From positions 1 through 50,087 of the forward strand of contig JAFXLG010000008.1 in assembly GCA_017531305.1 (NCBI GenBank): a DNA stretch of 50,087 nucleotides, written 5' to 3'. The position numbers were made by a program, and so were the translations under genes. Positions 9,270 to 17,545 of this stretch are shown one piece after another. Below the pieces are notes generated by a model, which searched no databases, was not told the origin of the DNA, and saw only the letters and a program-made list of their open reading frames with translations. Origin of the DNA: Alistipes sp. (lineage in GTDB: Bacteria > Bacteroidota > Bacteroidia > Bacteroidales > Rikenellaceae). The stretch's first letter is position 1. Every line of letters starts with the position of its first letter.

Positions 9270-10139
9270 ATGGCTTTTGAGTTTGAACATAGTGCTAAAA
9301 ATCCGTTGCATCCCGTATCATACCTTAAGATGCTGGCAATGCATAGCCGTCTGGAGATCGTCTGGACGGGGCAGCAGGAGATTTCGGCACAAGATCTGGC
9401 TCAGAAGATCCATGAGTCGATGCTCTCTATGGAGCGAGAGTTCAATCGCTTCAGCGAAAAAAGCCCTCTGTCGGTCGTCAATCTCAAGGCTTCGCGCGAG
9501 GAGGTTTGCATTGGCGAAGATTTGTTTATGGCGTTGGAGTTGTGTGAGGCTTTTCGCCGAGGGACAAGAGGTTATTTCGATGTGGCAACCTCCACCTCAT
9601 GTGGGCGCGATATGGTCAGCTATACGCTCAATCCTAAGTCGCATAGTGTGCGCTTTACGGCTGCGGAAGTGAATTTGGATTTGGGTGGATTTGCCAAGGG
9701 CTTTGCTCTTGAGAGATTGCGCACTCTCTTCACAGAGCAGGGTGTCGAGCGAGCCTTGATGAATTTTGGCAGTAGCTCTATTTTGGCTTTGGGCTCTCAC
9801 CCCTATGGCGAATGGTGGGCTGTGGGTGTGGATCATACCAAGCAACACGGGATCGTTGCCCACGAAGTGCATCTAAGGGATGGCGCAATGTCTGTGTCGG
9901 GGCGGAATTATAAAGGCGAGTACCATATCGTGAATCCTCATACGGGAGCGAGTGTCGCGGGCGAGGATTTGATTTTGGTTGAAGGACGTTCGGCTTTGGT
10001 TTGCGAGGTGTTGTCAACGGCATTGTATGCTGCGCCCAAGTCAGAGCGCGGGGCTATACTCTCGCAATACGAAGGCTATCATGCCAAGCAGATCGCGTGT
10101 GGAGAGTGTGGCTCGGTAGAGATTCATGAAATTGGATAG
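9270..10139 (+). CDS. ApbE-like protein (FAD:protein FMN transferase family)
   Basis: A 289-residue protein with the ApbE fold: an M-x-x-EREFNRFSEKSPLS region (~51-68), FDVATS (~105), LGGFAKGFALE (~135-145, the counterpart of LGAIAKGYAVD), NFGSSS (~162) and a C-terminal VSGRNYKGEYHIVNPHTG region (~207-225). ApbE enzymes attach FMN covalently to Thr/Ser of respiratory flavoproteins, usually in the periplasm. No signal peptide or lipobox is seen, so either it acts in the cytoplasm or the start lies elsewhere. Several metal/FAD-site positions differ from the classic family (for example GSSS in place of GGN-like), so it may be a divergent member. It lies directly before the secreted oxidoreductase gene. 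Confidence 0.75.
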   Translation: MAFEFEHSAKNPLHPVSYLKMLAMHSRLEIVWTGQQEISAQDLAQKIHESMLSMEREFNRFSEKSPLSVVNLKASREEVCIGEDLFMALELCEAFRRGTRGYFDVATSTSCGRDMVSYTLNPKSHSVRFTAAEVNLDLGGFAKGFALERLRTLFTEQGVERALMNFGSSSILALGSHPYGEWWAVGVDHTKQHGIVAHEVHLRDGAMSVSGRNYKGEYHIVNPHTGASVAGEDLILVEGRSALVCEVLSTALYAAPKSERGAILSQYEGYHAKQIACGECGSVEIHEIG

Positions 10140-10177
10140 CTAAAATGTATGCGAAAAAGAGAAAAAAAGATATATAC

Positions 10178-11482
10178 ATGAATAGAAAAGAGTTTTTATC
10201 GGATTGTGGTAAAATTGGGTTTGCGGGTGTGACCTTGTCTTTGTTCCCATGGTTGCAGTCATGTAGCGAGAAGGCAAAGCAGGAGGTGCAGGGCGAGAAG
10301 GCTCGTATCGGTATCATAGGTACGGGATCGAGAGGATGTTTCCATATCAAGCATCTTGTGCAGATGCCAAATGTAGAGGTGGTGGCTTTGTGTGATAACT
10401 ATCGCCCACATTTAGAGGATGCTGCGCAGTATTATCCTCAAGCCAAACTCTATGACGACTATCGCTGTCTGTTGGAGCAGCGCGATGTCGAGGGAGTTAT
10501 CATCGCTACACCTTTGTATCTGCACGCTTCGATGACGCTCGATGCATTGTCGGCGGGTAAAAGAGTCTTTTGCGAGAAGTCGATGGGTTATACCTTAGAT
10601 GAGTGTCTTGACGTATATAACAAACGTAAGGAGACTAATGGTGTACTCTTTATCGGTCAGCAACGTCTGTTCGATCCCAAGTATATCAAGGCAATGAGCA
10701 TGATCCACGAAGGCAAGATCGGAGAGGTTGTCGGCGTAAGAAACTATTGGTATCGTAATAATAATTGGCGCAGAGATGTCCCATCGCCCGAATTAGAGCG
10801 TCATATCAATTGGCGATTGTATAGCGAGTATTCGCGTGGTCTGATGACCGAGCTTGCCTGCCACCAACTTCAGAACGGTTCGTGGGCATTGGGTATGTTG
10901 CCCGAAAAGGTTATGGGATCGGGTAGTCTGGTTCATTGGAATAAGGTTGATGAGCGCGATGTGTATGATTGCGTAACGGCGATCTTCACCTATCCAAATG
11001 GCGTGAATATGACCTTTGAGTCTATTATCTCGAATAAGCATTTCGGTATGGGTGAGCAGATTTTGGGTACTAATGGTACGATAGATCTGGTGACGGGAAT
11101 GTATTATAGCGATGAGCCTGCGCCAAAGGGTAGTGGTATGCATCAGCTGGTGGCTCAGATCGAGAGTGGCGTTATGTCAAATTCGGTCTTTGCAGGTACT
11201 TCATGGGCTGCCGAGTCGAGCCCGCTGGCACCGGGTATGCCGATCATGCCTAATGTGAAGGTTGTAACAGGCGAGAGCACGGTCGGTGCTGAGGCAGATG
11301 GCTCTAAGGAGTTGTTAGAGGCGTTTATCCATGCCACCATCACTGGACGTCAGCCCGAAAAGGTGCTGGAGGAGTCGTATTATGCTACGCAGTTTGCTCT
11401 GTTGGCAGATAAGGCAATGCACCAGAATCAGATCTTGACTTTGGATGAGAAGTATAAGATACCGTATCAACCGCTTAAATAG
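10178..11482 (+). CDS. Secreted Gfo/Idh/MocA-family oxidoreductase (lipoprotein)
   Basis: I take the ATG at 10178 (434 residues) rather than 10145 because it places a signal sequence at the N-terminus: RKEFL, a hydrophobic stretch, and a lipobox-like WLQSC (Cys about residue 28). RKEFL resembles a weakened Tat motif (R-K in place of R-R). The Rossmann domain follows with IGIIGTGSRG (~45-54), then VIIATP and CEKSMGYTLDE (EKS in place of the usual EKP), and a C-terminal alpha/beta domain with the conserved His in ELACHQ. Exported members with tightly bound NAD oxidise sugar hydroxyls, including C3 of glycosides. Context with DUF1080 supports a glycoside 3-dehydrogenase; the substrate is unknown. 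Confidence 0.85.
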   Translation: MNRKEFLSDCGKIGFAGVTLSLFPWLQSCSEKAKQEVQGEKARIGIIGTGSRGCFHIKHLVQMPNVEVVALCDNYRPHLEDAAQYYPQAKLYDDYRCLLEQRDVEGVIIATPLYLHASMTLDALSAGKRVFCEKSMGYTLDECLDVYNKRKETNGVLFIGQQRLFDPKYIKAMSMIHEGKIGEVVGVRNYWYRNNNWRRDVPSPELERHINWRLYSEYSRGLMTELACHQLQNGSWALGMLPEKVMGSGSLVHWNKVDERDVYDCVTAIFTYPNGVNMTFESIISNKHFGMGEQILGTNGTIDLVTGMYYSDEPAPKGSGMHQLVAQIESGVMSNSVFAGTSWAAESSPLAPGMPIMPNVKVVTGESTVGAEADGSKELLEAFIHATITGRQPEKVLEESYYATQFALLADKAMHQNQILTLDEKYKIPYQPLK

Positions 11483-11496
11483 ATTTTTGTTATACA

Positions 11497-11919
11497 ATGA
11501 AGAAAGTGTTTCGAGTTGATTTGTCTATGGCGGTCTTAGCTGCTATGTCGTTGTTTACGGGTATCCAAATACATTATGCAGATCATTTCCAATCTTTTGA
11601 GATATGGCGAATTTGGTCTATTGTGCATGTAATTATAAATATTGCTCTCTTAGTGATGATTTTAATTCATGTTAAACAGCATAAAGCGTTCTTTAAAACC
11701 TTATTTAATAATATAGGTATACGTAAGAAGGTGATAATGTTGTTAATGATGAGTTTTCTTATTGTTTTGATATCGGGCATTATTTTGCTTATGTTTATTA
11801 AAGGTCAAGGATCATCTATAGGTTTAGTACATTGGATATTAGGAGTGATGTTTTGGGGGTTGTGTTTAGGGCATTTGGCAAAACGTTGGAAAGTATTTAA
11901 GAAAGGAGTTATAGGATAG
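11497..11919 (+). CDS. DUF4405-type small membrane protein (possible haem b protein)
   Basis: A 140-residue protein with four hydrophobic helices (about 8-26, 38-58, 76-98, 105-125). His residues lie at helix ends (HYADHF, HVIINI, LIHVKQH, LVHWILG, LGHLAKRW), the pattern of DUF4405/cytochrome b561-like haem proteins. Such proteins pass electrons across or within the membrane. It begins 14 bases after the oxidoreductase gene and ends 2 bases before ubiD, so it is in the same transcript. Its DNA is visibly more AT-rich than its neighbours, partly but perhaps not only because of hydrophobic codons. A link to re-oxidation of the secreted dehydrogenase is inference. Confidence 0.7.
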   Translation: MKKVFRVDLSMAVLAAMSLFTGIQIHYADHFQSFEIWRIWSIVHVIINIALLVMILIHVKQHKAFFKTLFNNIGIRKKVIMLLMMSFLIVLISGIILLMFIKGQGSSIGLVHWILGVMFWGLCLGHLAKRWKVFKKGVIG

Positions 11920-11921
11920 TT

Positions 11922-13775
11922 ATGTATCGCAGTCTGAGAGAATATATCGAGCGTTTGGAGCGCGAAGGGGAGTTGCTTAGGGTTAAAGTTCCCGTATCGA
12001 CTCGTTTCGAGATAGCCGAGATTACCGACCGTATGGCGAAGAGCGAAGGCGGAGGTAAGGCTCTGCTCTTTGAGAATACCGAGTCGGGATTCCCTGTTGT
12101 GACCAATATGATGGGTTCTCGCAGACGTATAGCTATGGCTCTGGGTGTTGAGGAGTTGGATGATATCGCTAAACGTATTGCGGCATTGCTTGGTGATGCA
12201 CTCTCGCCCAAAGGCTCGTTGTGGGAGAAGATGCGGATGTTGCCATTGTTGGCGGATGTTGCTAAGTGGTTTCCGCAGAGCGTTTCGGGACGTGGCGAAT
12301 GTCAGCAGGTGGTTTGGCAGGGCGATGATGTCGATCTGGAGAGGCTGCCGTTGCTTCACTCTTGGGAGTGCGATGGCGGGGCGTTTGTTACCCTGCCGAT
12401 GGTAAATACCGTAGATCCCGAAACGGGAATGCGCAATGTGGGAATGTACCGTATGCAACGCTTCGATAAGCGAACTACAGGTATGCATTGGCATAAACAT
12501 AAGACAGGCGCAAGGCATTATGATGCCTATAAGCGTTTGGGCGAGCGTATGCCTGTGGTGGTCTGCTTGGGCGGAGATCCTGCATACACCTATGCTGCTA
12601 CAGCTCCCATGCCCGACAATATGGATGAGTATCTCTTGGCGGGATTCCTGCGCCGTAAGCCAGTGAGGTTGGTGAAGGCTCTGACGTGTGATATTCGTAT
12701 CCCTGCCGATTGCGATTTTGTCATCGAGGGATATGTCGATCCTGCGGAAGATAAGGTCATGGAGGGTGATTTCGGTGATCATACAGGATTCTACTCGTTG
12801 AAGGATCTCTATCCTTGTTTCCATGTGACTTGCATTACTCATCGCCGCGATGCGATATATCCTGCAACTGTAGTCGGTGTGCCTCCTCAGGAGGATGCTT
12901 ATATAGCCGAAGCCACCGAAAAGATATTTCTTGCTCCGATTCGTTTGGCGGTGCAACCTGAGGTTGAGGATCTGTGGATGCCTGTGGAGGGTACGGCGCA
13001 TAATCTTGCGGTGGTATCTATTGCTCATCGTTATGAGGGACAAGCCCATAAGGTTGTGCAGGGCTTGTGGGGAGCAGGTCAGATGATGTTTAATAAATAT
13101 ATGGTCGTGGCATCGGCTCATGAAGATATACGCTCTTTCGAAAGACTTGGTAGATTGCTCAGGCGTGCCGATCTAAGCACTTCGATCATTAGAGCTGAGG
13201 GTGTGCTGGATGTTTTGGATCATGCTACAGCTACTTGCGGATTTGGCGGTAAGCTGGCGATAGATCTGACGGCTGTTGATCCATCAACCGAGGTCGAGGA
13301 GATTGCCGAGCCCGAAATGCTTGAGCCTAAGGGTGGAGTTGCGTTGTGTGATACGAGCTTGCTGGCAGGGTATGGATTGCTTGTGCTGTTTGCTGATGAG
13401 TTGCGCCCTGTGGAGGTCAATGTGGCGGCATATCTGAATCACAACGGCTTTAAGGGGGTGAAATATGTGGCTTTGTTTGATTATCAGGCGGCATGTGTGA
13501 TGACCATGAATGATCTGCTGTGGCTTGCTATGGCTAATACCGATCCTCGCCGCGATGTACGTTTTGTGGCTGATGGAGCTTTGTTGTTTGATGCTCGTAG
13601 TAAGCACCCAAGTGTTGGCGATAATCCTAAACGCTTCCCTAATGTGGTGATGTCATCGGTCGAAACCATACGTTATGTGGATCAGCGTTGGGCAGAATAT
13701 GGCTTGGGTGAGATGATTCTATCTCCTTCACGCCGTTACCGTAAATTATGGCTTTCGCCCAATGCCGAATGGTAG
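11922..13775 (+). CDS. UbiD family decarboxylase (menaquinone-type)
   Basis: A 617-residue prenylated-FMN-dependent decarboxylase. The N-terminus (SLREYIERLEREGELLRV) and motifs GEC...VWQGDDVDLERLPLLHSWECDGG, GDFGDHTGFY (~282) and ATVVGVPPQEDAYI (~314) are those of the long UbiD forms that Bacteroidota use in menaquinone synthesis; the Glu and Arg residues of the prFMN active site fall in these stretches. It needs prFMN from a UbiX protein, which is not in this window. It starts 2 bases after the DUF4405 gene and is followed by the HhH gene 24 bases later. Decarboxylation of a quinone precursor is likeliest, but other aromatic acids are possible. Confidence 0.85.
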   Translation: MYRSLREYIERLEREGELLRVKVPVSTRFEIAEITDRMAKSEGGGKALLFENTESGFPVVTNMMGSRRRIAMALGVEELDDIAKRIAALLGDALSPKGSLWEKMRMLPLLADVAKWFPQSVSGRGECQQVVWQGDDVDLERLPLLHSWECDGGAFVTLPMVNTVDPETGMRNVGMYRMQRFDKRTTGMHWHKHKTGARHYDAYKRLGERMPVVVCLGGDPAYTYAATAPMPDNMDEYLLAGFLRRKPVRLVKALTCDIRIPADCDFVIEGYVDPAEDKVMEGDFGDHTGFYSLKDLYPCFHVTCITHRRDAIYPATVVGVPPQEDAYIAEATEKIFLAPIRLAVQPEVEDLWMPVEGTAHNLAVVSIAHRYEGQAHKVVQGLWGAGQMMFNKYMVVASAHEDIRSFERLGRLLRRADLSTSIIRAEGVLDVLDHATATCGFGGKLAIDLTAVDPSTEVEEIAEPEMLEPKGGVALCDTSLLAGYGLLVLFADELRPVEVNVAAYLNHNGFKGVKYVALFDYQAACVMTMNDLLWLAMANTDPRRDVRFVADGALLFDARSKHPSVGDNPKRFPNVVMSSVETIRYVDQRWAEYGLGEMILSPSRRYRKLWLSPNAEW

Positions 13776-13799
13776 GGTAGAGCGATAAATCATTAGTCT

Positions 13800-14936
13800 A
13801 TGGATCTCTTTTCGCGTGAGCAGACCAGAGGGTTGTTGTACCTTATCCCGATTCTACTACTGATCGTGATGCTAAGCCTTGTGATCGAGCGCGACAGAGA
13901 TCTTACTCATGACGCGTTGCAAACACTGATGGACGGATCTGGGGCAGAAGGGGCGGCAGAAGATGCAGCGGCTGAAATTCCTCTAAAGGAGTTTAATCCC
14001 AATAGCGATAGTTATGAGATTTTACGTCAAGCTGGTTTACCGACTGATATTGCAGTAGGGATAGTTCGCTGGCGTAACTATGGTAAAATTTTCCGAATCA
14101 AGGAAGATCTGGCTGAGGTGTCTGGCATGAACGACTCAATCTATGCGCAGATTAAACCCTATATCGTAATCGAGGAGCAGTATCGCATCACACCTCGCCA
14201 AGAACGAAATTTCCAACCCCGAAGGACTACCATCTCGGACTCAAATCATAATGCTAATCGAGAAATTATCACTCCAGCAGAGTCATTTACGATTGATACC
14301 GTCTCTGAGGAGTATCTTATGCGTTGGGGACTTTCAAGTCGACAAGCTCAGGTGCTTATAAATTATCGTGATCGCACGGGTGGAATACATAATGAAGAGA
14401 AACTTCGCAGTTGCTATGTGTTGGATTCTGTGGTAGCCGATAGGATGATCGAGTATATAGTTTTCACAAATCCTACGGAGTCTTTGCCCTCTGAACAATT
14501 GCCTCGCAAAGAGGATAAGAGTGAACGCGTAGAGATAAATCGAGCCGATTCGGCAGCACTTGTTTCGGTAGATGGTATCGGTGCAAAGAGTGCTGGAGTG
14601 ATACTGCGCTATCGGGAATTATTGGGTGGATTCTACTCTTTGGAGCAACTTCGAGAGCTTAAAATCATCACAGAGAGCAATTTTGAGCGAATTTTGCAAG
14701 AAATTTCGTGCGATAGTTGTGAAATTAGAAAAATTGATATTAACTTTGCGGGTCTTAAAAATTTAGCCGAGCATCCATACATATCGGATCGGGCTTTGAG
14801 ACGTATTGTTAAACTCAGACAATTGAAAGGAGGTTGGAGTAGGATCGAAGAGATGATCGATGATAAAATATTCAGCGAAGAGGAAGCCAAGCGATTGGTG
14901 CCTTATCTTCGATTCGGGCATTCTGCCACCGAGTAG
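13800..14936 (+). CDS. Membrane-anchored helix-hairpin-helix (ComEA-like) protein
   Basis: A 378-residue protein with one N-terminal membrane segment (about 9-30) and then several helix-hairpin-helix repeats: EFNPNSDSYEILRQAGL (~60-76), a second block near 165-215, EINRADSAALVSVDGIGAKSA (~249-269) and a last one near 315-370. This is the Bacteroidota ComEA-like layout, expected to bind DNA outside the membrane, possibly for uptake. No competence nuclease or channel gene is next to it. It follows ubiD by 24 bases, perhaps only by chance of operon layout. Confidence 0.8.
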   Translation: MDLFSREQTRGLLYLIPILLLIVMLSLVIERDRDLTHDALQTLMDGSGAEGAAEDAAAEIPLKEFNPNSDSYEILRQAGLPTDIAVGIVRWRNYGKIFRIKEDLAEVSGMNDSIYAQIKPYIVIEEQYRITPRQERNFQPRRTTISDSNHNANREIITPAESFTIDTVSEEYLMRWGLSSRQAQVLINYRDRTGGIHNEEKLRSCYVLDSVVADRMIEYIVFTNPTESLPSEQLPRKEDKSERVEINRADSAALVSVDGIGAKSAGVILRYRELLGGFYSLEQLRELKIITESNFERILQEISCDSCEIRKIDINFAGLKNLAEHPYISDRALRRIVKLRQLKGGWSRIEEMIDDKIFSEEEAKRLVPYLRFGHSATE

Positions 14937-14957
14937 ATAGAGTTATAGCGTTTTTTT

Positions 14958-15017
14958 GATCGTAAGTATAGAGAGTCTATACTGATCACAGTAAAGGGCG
15001 GTCGCACCTAAAGCGAC
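14958..15017 (+). promoter_or_regulatory. Two hairpins in the leader region of rpsU
   Basis: An 8-bp perfect hairpin AGTATAGA-GAG-TCTATACT (14965-14983), extended by GATC on both sides with a 3-nt bulge, is followed by GTCGC...GCGAC (15001-15017). They lie 50-100 bases before the rpsU start. They may be leader structure or the transcript end of the upstream run; a short T-run precedes the first. No good TAnnTTTG box is seen here. Confidence 0.4.
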
Positions 15018-15063
15018 AAACATAAAAAGAATAAGTTAATAACAAATAAAAGATTTTAGAATT

Positions 15064-15255
15064 ATGATTATCATGCCAGTTAAGGAGGGCGAGAACATCG
15101 AGAAGGCCCTTAAGAAGTTTAAGCGTAAGTATGAGCGTACAGGTGTATTGAAGGAGCTTCGCCGCCGTCAGTATTTTACAAAGCCATCTATCGCAAAGCG
15201 CGAGGCTATGCAGCACGCTATCTACGTTGAGCACACTTACCGTCAGGAGGAGTAA
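15064..15255 (+). CDS. rpsU: 30S ribosomal protein bS21
   Basis: A 63-residue basic protein of the small ribosomal subunit: MIIMPVKEGENIEKALKKFK at the N-terminus and RRRQYFTKPSIAKRE in the middle. The start at 15064 gives the MII-PVKEGE beginning normal for Bacteroidota S21, so the internal ATG at 15073 is rejected. It contacts the 3' end of 16S rRNA near the anti-Shine-Dalgarno, which is of note in a phylum that hardly uses Shine-Dalgarno sites. It has its own terminator downstream. Confidence 0.97.
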   Translation: MIIMPVKEGENIEKALKKFKRKYERTGVLKELRRRQYFTKPSIAKREAMQHAIYVEHTYRQEE

Positions 15256-15283
15256 TCCTTAGCTCAAACTGGATAAAGTATAT

Positions 15284-15322
15284 GATCCCCATCTAACTTT
15301 TGTTAGGTGGGGATCTCTTTTT
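15284..15322 (+). terminator. Intrinsic terminator after rpsU
   Basis: A 14-bp stem GATCCCCATCTAAC with its partner GTTAGGTGGGGATC (15284-15297 with 15302-15315, one G-T wobble), a 4-nt T loop and a following T-rich run. Confidence 0.9.
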
Positions 15323-15376
15323 GATAAAGATATGGTGTAGAAGTGTTTTAAATTTTTCTGATAGAGAAATATTTTG

Positions 15377-15384
15377 TAACTTTA
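15377..15384 (+). promoter_or_regulatory. Near-consensus -7 box of the HU-like gene
   Basis: TAACTTTA differs from TAnnTTTG at the last base only. It is 24 bases before the ATG at 15408. No -33 TTG at the right distance. Confidence 0.4.
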
Positions 15385-15407
15385 CCCCAAATTTATGAAT
15401 CTAAGAG

Positions 15408-16316
15408 ATGGTAGTAAGTGTTATATATAAATACTTGGAGCGTAATAAGCGTCTTGTAGTGCCTAACCTCGGTGCTTTTATCGTTAAGGTTGCTGGTGAG
15501 AAGGTGCTTTTCTCCAATTTGATTAAGGGTGATGATGGCGTTTTGCGCGAGCTTCTTGTCGAGAATGGACTTACCGAGTTGGAGGCTGCCGCAGCAATCG
15601 ATCGCTTTGTATTTGAGGTGAATTCTCGCCTTGAGGAGAGTGGCGTGTGCGAACTTCATGGATTGGGAAAGTTGAGCAAAGGAGTAAATGGAACTTTGCA
15701 GTTCGCTTTTGATCCTGCCACAAGTGGTAGTGTGCTTGATGGTGGTGCTGCCGAGTATGTAGCTACTAAGAGTGCCGAGTCTGAAGAGATTGAGCCAACG
15801 GTGGAGATCGTACCAGCCGAAGAGGAAGAAGAGGAGGTCGAGATCGTAGTAGAACCTTTGGTAGAGCCTGAAGAGCCTGCAAAGACTCATCAAGAGCCTC
15901 AGCAGCCACCACATGGAGAGGAGGTAGATATCGAAGAGGAGCGATTAATGCAGTACGATAGTCGTGCCGTTGGGGTTGATGTTGATGATCATAAACCACG
16001 CACCGTATCTACCGTTACTCAGCCTGCCGATTATGTCAAGGGACTTCGATATGGTAAAGGTCGCAAGGATCTTAGCGGTAGAGATTATGCCTTGAAGCGT
16101 AAGAAGACTACTGTAGATCTGATCATGCAGATCGCCATCGGTGCTGCCGTATTGGCTACATTGGCATTGGCGTATGGTCTGTTTAATGATTGGCGTAACG
16201 GAAATTTTGGAGGTGGCTATGAGCCAGAATATGAGGAGATCGTAGAAGAGCCTCAGTCTCAGCCCGAAGGCGAAATCCGTAATCCAGACTTAGATTATAT
16301 TACCCCTAAAAAATAG
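15408..16316 (+). CDS. HU/CCDC81-like domain protein with a transmembrane segment
   Basis: A 302-residue protein. The N-terminal ~110 residues (VVSVIYKYLERNKRLVVPNLG, then an EAAAAIDRFVFEVNSRL helix and LHGLGKLSKGVNGTL) match the HU-like CCDC81-type fold of Bacteroidota. A very acidic linker follows (~120-175), then a basic patch and one membrane segment (about 240-262), then an acidic periplasmic tail. Relatives usually end in a SPOR peptidoglycan-binding domain; none is seen here, so this is a shortened form. A role at the inner membrane joining chromosome or cytoplasmic partner to the envelope is inference. Eight bases before the sigma-54 activator gene. Confidence 0.75.
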   Translation: MVVSVIYKYLERNKRLVVPNLGAFIVKVAGEKVLFSNLIKGDDGVLRELLVENGLTELEAAAAIDRFVFEVNSRLEESGVCELHGLGKLSKGVNGTLQFAFDPATSGSVLDGGAAEYVATKSAESEEIEPTVEIVPAEEEEEEVEIVVEPLVEPEEPAKTHQEPQQPPHGEEVDIEEERLMQYDSRAVGVDVDDHKPRTVSTVTQPADYVKGLRYGKGRKDLSGRDYALKRKKTTVDLIMQIAIGAAVLATLALAYGLFNDWRNGNFGGGYEPEYEEIVEEPQSQPEGEIRNPDLDYITPKK

Positions 16317-16324
16317 TTGCCACG

Positions 16325-17542
16325 ATGCAAGATATCGATTTGCAAGATGTAAAACGCCGTTTTCAGATTATTGGACATTCTGAAGCGTTGAATCGTGCGC
16401 TTGCCATAGCGTTGCGTGTCGCCCCTACCGATTTGTCGGTGTTGGTGACAGGCGAGAGTGGTGTGGGTAAAGAGTTTTTTCCGAAGATTATCCACGAATA
16501 CTCGTCTCGCAAACATTCTAAGAAATATGTTGCAATCAATTGCGGCGCAATCCCTGAGGGTACCATCGAATCGGAGTTGTTTGGTCATGAGAAGGGTGCA
16601 TTTACAGGTGCTACCGAGGCTCGTAAGGGTTACTTCGAGGAGGCAAATGGCGGTACTATCTTCTTGGATGAGGTGGGTGAGTTGCCTTTGTCCACTCAGG
16701 TGAAGCTGTTGAGAGTTTTGCAGTCGGGCGAGTATGTGAGGGTTGGCTCTGCTACTGTTCAGAAGACAAACGTGAGAGTGGTGGCTGCCACAAACAACGA
16801 TCTTCAGGATGCTATCGCAAAGGGACGTTTCCGAGAGGATCTTTATTATAGACTCAACACCGTACCGATCTATGTCCCAGCGTTGCGTGAGCGTAAGGAG
16901 GATATTCCTTTGTTGTTCCGTAAGTTCGCTCTGGACGTGGCGTCACAATATATGCCGCCTATCCGCCTTACGGATGAAGCGAGTCAGATGTTGCAGAATT
17001 ACTATTGGCGAGGAAATGTCCGTCAACTAAAGAATGTGACTGAGCAGATCTCAGCTCTTGAGCAGAGTCGTGAGATTACGCCAGAGATCTTGTCGAAGTA
17101 TCTGCATCCAGCACCTCAGAGTCATAAGCCTGCAATGTATCATGCTTCAAGTGCGGGCGATGATTTTTCGGAGCGAGAGTTGCTGTATAAGGTGCTTTTC
17201 GATATGCGTAACGATATAAACGATCTGAAACGCATGGTAGGCGAGTTGATGCATGGCTCATATCCTGCTACGGCTCATGGTCAGTCGGTATCTCATGATG
17301 TGAGAGGTTTGTTGCCTTCATCTTCTATCGTAGAGCCTGTTGAAGAGTATGCCGTGAGTGAGGAGGTTGAGGAGTTGCCACACAAGGAGCTTACTAAAGC
17401 CGATGTTCAGCGTGAGCAGATTTTGCGAGCCCTTAGGAATAATAATGGTCGCCGCCGCGAAGCTGCCAAGGAGCTCTTTATTTCGGAGCGTACACTTTAT
17501 CGCCGAATCAACGAACTCGGCATTACAGATGATGATATTTAG
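16325..17542 (+). CDS. Sigma-54-dependent transcriptional activator without receiver domain
   Basis: A 405-residue bacterial enhancer-binding protein. It starts almost at once with the AAA+ domain: Walker A GESGVGKE (43-50), GAFTGA loop (91-96) that contacts sigma-54, Walker B TIFLDEVGE (~109-117), and the RFREDLYYRL sensor region. A linker of ~90 residues precedes a Fis-type helix-turn-helix at the C-terminus (~367-400, REAAKELFISERTLYRRI). There is no receiver or sensory N-terminal domain, so control must come by another route, such as expression level or the linker. It is followed by lptE after 3 bases; this gene order (activator, lptE, small TPR-like gene, secG) seems conserved in Bacteroidales. 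Confidence 0.93.
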   Translation: MQDIDLQDVKRRFQIIGHSEALNRALAIALRVAPTDLSVLVTGESGVGKEFFPKIIHEYSSRKHSKKYVAINCGAIPEGTIESELFGHEKGAFTGATEARKGYFEEANGGTIFLDEVGELPLSTQVKLLRVLQSGEYVRVGSATVQKTNVRVVAATNNDLQDAIAKGRFREDLYYRLNTVPIYVPALRERKEDIPLLFRKFALDVASQYMPPIRLTDEASQMLQNYYWRGNVRQLKNVTEQISALEQSREITPEILSKYLHPAPQSHKPAMYHASSAGDDFSERELLYKVLFDMRNDINDLKRMVGELMHGSYPATAHGQSVSHDVRGLLPSSSIVEPVEEYAVSEEVEELPHKELTKADVQREQILRALRNNNGRRREAAKELFISERTLYRRINELGITDDDI

Positions 17543-17545
17543 TCA

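Noticed and set aside
10145-10177. Upstream ATG for the Gfo/Idh/MocA gene
   Set aside because: It adds a Lys/Arg-rich lead before the export signal; the ATG at 10178 begins directly at the signal.
11805-13121. Long open frame (438 codons) antisense to ubiD and the DUF4405 gene
   Set aside because: It mirrors the ubiD frame, its translation is rich in His/Arg/Ser/Thr with no domain, and both plus-strand genes are clear families.
16325-17542. Two-component response regulator of the NtrC type
   Set aside because: There is no receiver domain; the AAA+ module begins near the N-terminus.
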